A stretch of 64,000 nt of DNA, taken from NCBI GenBank assembly GCA_000827265.1, contig KN834785.1, positions 1-64,000 of the forward strand. The letters run 5' to 3'. This document shows positions 60,742 through 64,000 of the stretch, one piece after another; the stretch's first letter is position 1; each line of letters starts with the position of its first letter. Origin of the DNA: Collybiopsis luxurians FD-317 M1. Taxonomy: Eukaryota > Basidiomycota > Agaricomycetes > Agaricales > Omphalotaceae. The notes beneath the pieces are model-generated. The model was not told where the DNA came from. It searched no databases and saw only the letters and a list, made by a program, of their open reading frames with translations. The position numbers and the translations under genes were made by a program.

Positions 60742-63530
60742 TCAAGATACCCATCTCCTCCACTTCAACCCCGAACCCGAACTAAAACCGTTTTTCAACT
60801 TGCCAAAAACAACCTCCCCATCCAACACCGTCGCCAACACCTTGGTATCCAAAACCTGCTTTATATCATCGACCTTCATGATATCCTTATCGAGCACAAC
60901 GAAATCAGCCTTCTTCCCAGGCTCCAACGAGCCAAGAATATCTTCTGCAAAGGAAGCATAGGCTGGGTCGATGGTCATTCCTATGTATTTCGCCGGGAAA
61001 GTGAAAACCGATGAGTTTCGCTAGTAGTAGTCAGGAAACCGAACGAACGAACCTCTTAAAGCTTCTACTCTTGTCAACTTTTGTTCTGGGAACCACCCAT
61101 TCTCTCCGTGCGGACTGTTCCCAGACTTGTCCGTACGCGTTACGGCGGCATAGAATCCCTACATACATAAAAGTTACGAGAATGAAAGAAAAGGTTAGAA
61201 GTTTAGAATGTCATCAAGCAATTTCAGGAACAAGGACATGAATAAGCAACGGAAAACACGTACGTCCAAAGGATTAATACTCTCAACAGGAATATCACTC
61301 CCCAGCGTAATCCGTGCTCCGGAATTCATAATAGATCGAAAAGCATACAAGCCTTTGACGCGTTCGGGACCTAGACGCGCTTCTCCGTACCACATGTCAT
61401 CCGTTACGTGTGTCGGTTGGACGCTAGCGATAACTATATGTAGAATGAGGCAATAAAAAATCAGGGTCAGCATTCGTGAATAGGAATAAATATAGAAGAA
61501 AGCAAAAAAAGAGGAAAAGAAATGCCAAGCCGAAAACGCTTTCCAAACGAACAAACCCGTACCTCCCAACCTCCCGAACCTCCCCTCATCCTCCTCCCGC
61601 AAAATCTGCGCATGCTCGATCCGGCTCCTCGACTCCCTCACCATCTCCTCCCCTAGCTCCTGCACCGCCCTCTCAAACGCATCCAGCACAATTGCGTTCG
61701 CCCGATCGCCAATGGCGTGTGCGTTGACTTGCCAGCCGTCGCGGATGAACTTTGGTACGGTCTCGTTGAGGAGGGAGGCGGAGAGACGCATGAAGCCAGA
61801 GTTCCAGCGGTCGTCTGTGTAGGGTTCGTATAGCTGTATTTCCCGATTATGTGTGTGTGTGTGTGTGTGTGTGTGAGGAGGAGAGAGACGATTTAGGAGG
61901 GGAATGACTCAGAGGGATGTTAAGAAAAAGGTACGTACATATGCACCTCCAGAACGCATGGAACCTAAGTAAGCGGCATACAGTAATCAATCGACTCAGT
62001 GGTTAACGAGATATATAGAGGCGTACTTACCGTCGCATATAAGTTTCACGCTCCTCATTCTCAGCCTGTTATGATCCAGTTTCTCCGTAACGTTCCCCCA
62101 ATACGGAGCTGAATCACCGAAATTGTGCATTGCGTACATCCGAATCTAAGTAAGAAAATCCAGTCACCAGTCATTTGGTGAATCTCTGCATGAGGAGAGA
62201 GCAGGGGGAGAGAAGAGAGAGGAGAGGGAGGGAGAAAACGACGAAAGGGAGAGTAGAAACTCACAGGCAACTTTCCCTTCTTCACCTGCTTCTCGTAAAA
62301 CTGCAACGTTTCGGGTGAAAAACCCGCATCGTGCATCGACGTGATACCATTCGCCAACGCGTCTTCCACCGTTAGTTTGAACCGTCTAAGGTTATCTTCT
62401 TCCGGAGTCGGTACGTGTATAAGATTCTGAGCGTTATCCAAGAATATACCTGATAAACTCACGATCAGTATAGAGTATTCGAGACGAAATATAAAACATA
62501 AAGAGTGACGCAGTCACTCACCCCGCGGTCTCCCTTCCCCATCCCTCAAAATCACACCACCCTCAATTTCATCATCCTGTGGCCACTTCTTAGGTCCTCC
62601 AGGTTTCCCAATACCCATCCTCTCCTCAGCCAATTCGATCACCTTCTCCGAAGTCCAAATCGCGTGTCCGTCTTTTGAAGTGAGCCAGATTGGTCGACCT
62701 GCTGTGACGGGATCAAGTTCGAACGGGACATAGGATGGCCATTTCTCGACTGGCCAGCGCGTCTTGTCAAAGCCCCAACCGTAGATCCATTTGGACTTGT
62801 TGGCGTATACGGAGGGGTCGGAAAGGATGTAAGATTTGACGAGGTTAACGACGGCTTTATTATGAGAAGGATGGTTTGAGGGTAGGAGGAAGAAAAAGTG
62901 GAAGATCTAAAGTACGTACCAGGGATGGAATCTCCATCGTCAAGTGGTAATATACGATGAAAGCCGTATTCGAGGGAATGAACGTGCGAGTCTGTTAGCC
63001 GCCAAACAAGGTCACTGCGTAAGTTCAAGAAACAGACATACGCGGAACGTACCAGTAAATGAAGGAGTGACCATCGCTCCTGCGGGTAGGTAATGAACCT
63101 TACTCAGAAACTCCTCGCTGCTCAAAACATATCCATGTGAAATGGACCGTTCAGTAACTTCGTCCATCGAGCCAGTATCAACTATATCCGTTCCATTAAC
63201 GACTAGACACTCTTTTACATTGTTTTCCACATCGACAGTGTAAATTTGGGATCCTTCAGTAGAACATACCGCGTAGAAGCGGCTAACGCTGGTGGTATCC
63301 TGGGGTGACGCCTCCGAGTAATGATTAACGATCTTTGGATGGCGTAAAAACGGTAGCGTGGGTAGCTCAAGGGCAGGAAATTGCAGTTGTAGATAGGGAA
63401 ACAGGGAGAACGCTGCAAATGTGATACTAGCTGCCAACAAGAACGCGGAGAATGGGTGCTGCTGTGGCAAGGACTCTGGGGTGGGACGCGAATACGGAAG
63501 GGGAGAGGTATCCTTGGATTTTGAGCCCAT
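60742..63530 (-). CDS. Amidohydrolase, YtcJ-like (amidohydrolase family 3), membrane-anchored
   Basis: Metal-dependent hydrolase of the amidohydrolase superfamily. Ten exons join in frame to 664 aa: 63053-63530, 62920-62991, 62522-62854, 62265-62449, 62031-62145, 61939-61964, 61563-61833, 61264-61433, 61053-61158, 60742-60980. An N-terminal helix (FSAFLLAASITFAAFSLFPY) suggests a membrane anchor. Metal ligands: TDSHVHSLEYG (H-x-H), VNAHAIGDRANAIV (His), RIEHAQIL (His) and LGSDIPVESINPLD (Asp). Other family marks are WIYGWGFDKTRW, GRPIWLTSKDGHA, NGITSMHDAGFS and ending EPGKKADFVVLDKDIM. The start at 63530 (MGSKSKDTS) is preferred over an in-frame ATG at 63599. It is the only intact one of three copies. 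Substrate unknown; relatives act on amides or formamides. Confidence 0.9.
61850..61875. repeat. (TG)n microsatellite in an amidohydrolase intron
   Basis: Twenty-six bases of perfect TG alternation inside the intron after the 26-nt micro-exon. It is absent at the equivalent place in copy 1 (about 47935), so it expanded after duplication. Confidence 0.9.
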
Positions 63531-64000
63531 TCGCTGATATCGTGATGGATGTGAGCGTAACTCGTCTCCGGGCTGTGAGGCGGGCCGGAGGTCGCGCAAC
63601 GGACGTCACGTGAATGACACCTCCGAGTCCCGACCTCCACCTTTCCTCTCCGGGAGACCAAACATCCCTCTACGGCCTCATCGCAGCTTCGAGGTGGCCG
63701 AGGAGTTGGCTCACTGAGGAAGTCAGTCCTGTTAGTGGGAGAATACTCAACTCGGGCGGAGCTGCGAATGTTGTTCCGCTGAAAGCGAGGCCCGAGGGGG
63801 CGAATGCTAATAGGACGTTTGGGCATAGATGGGGAACTGGACGGAGGTTGGGAAACAGCTATGTTCGGGGAAATGATCTTGTTAAATGTCACCACTTTTG
63901 GTTTATCAGCGAGTTGCTGTAAATAAATCCCCAGTTGAGGCCAAGGACACATTGCGCTTCGCAGCCACTGACACGGACTAGAGGTTTGTGAACTTCATTT
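63531..64000. other. Upstream region of the intact amidohydrolase
   Basis: Probably includes the promoter. 63740-64000 is duplicated at about 48770-49030. A 102-codon plus-strand frame (63614-63922) overlaps this duplicated non-coding sequence and is unlikely to be a gene. Confidence 0.5.

Noticed and set aside
61476..61727. Basic/Pro-rich plus-strand frame
   Set aside because: Antisense to an exon and intron of the intact amidohydrolase.
63614..63922. 102-codon plus-strand frame
   Set aside because: Lies in duplicated non-coding sequence also present near 48.8 kb, where the frame is not preserved.

Overview
The window looks like an Agaricomycete (mushroom-forming basidiomycete) chromosome segment. 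Its genes carry many 45-70 bp GT-AG introns. It also holds a KDZ transposase with an N-terminal CxC1 cysteine cluster, DUF6534-type seven-helix proteins, a BTB-like fungal protein and a chromodomain Gypsy retrotransposon, all typical of that class. Every identification comes from reading the translated sequence; no database search was possible.

Region 1 (about 1-27 kb) is a transposon graveyard with little CpG. It contains the 3' half of a Gypsy chromovirus (minus strand, 1-2533), a 37-bp minisatellite (2729-2955), a decayed KDZ transposase (about 3330-6267), an unidentified decayed gene (6640-8288), a perfect 28-bp hairpin (9491-9571) and an SPT5/KOW-like pseudogene (10170-11827) ending at a Gypsy LTR. 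A head-to-head pair of Gypsy copies follows (11828-19406 plus, 19411-23745 minus), forming an inverted repeat of more than 4 kb. Next come an integrase-core pseudogene (about 24.5-25.75 kb) and a BTB-like pseudogene (about 25.9-26.9 kb). Many stop codons here are TGA where CGA (Arg) is expected, the footprint of C-to-T change at CpG.

Region 2 (about 28-46.6 kb) is gene-rich with normal CpG. It holds NADP-glutamate dehydrogenase (minus), an acidic repeat protein, a secreted PL1 pectate lyase, a small hypothetical gene, an NCS1 purine-cytosine permease (one GC-AG intron), two tandem DUF6534 membrane-protein genes (minus) and a flavin-reductase-like gene (minus).

Region 3 (about 46.6-64 kb) is a segmentally duplicated block. 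The order [flavin-reductase 5' end] - [YtcJ-like amidohydrolase] - [cytochrome P450] recurs with different parts deleted or decayed: amidohydrolase pseudogene + P450 pseudogene; P450; flavin-reductase remnant + amidohydrolase fragment + P450; flavin-reductase remnant + intact 664-aa amidohydrolase. All are on the minus strand. The surviving set (one flavin reductase, two P450s, one amidohydrolase) could form an oxidation/hydrolysis pathway, but its substrate cannot be read from sequence. Short ACGG/CCGT-rich elements, probably non-autonomous DNA transposons, lie between the blocks.
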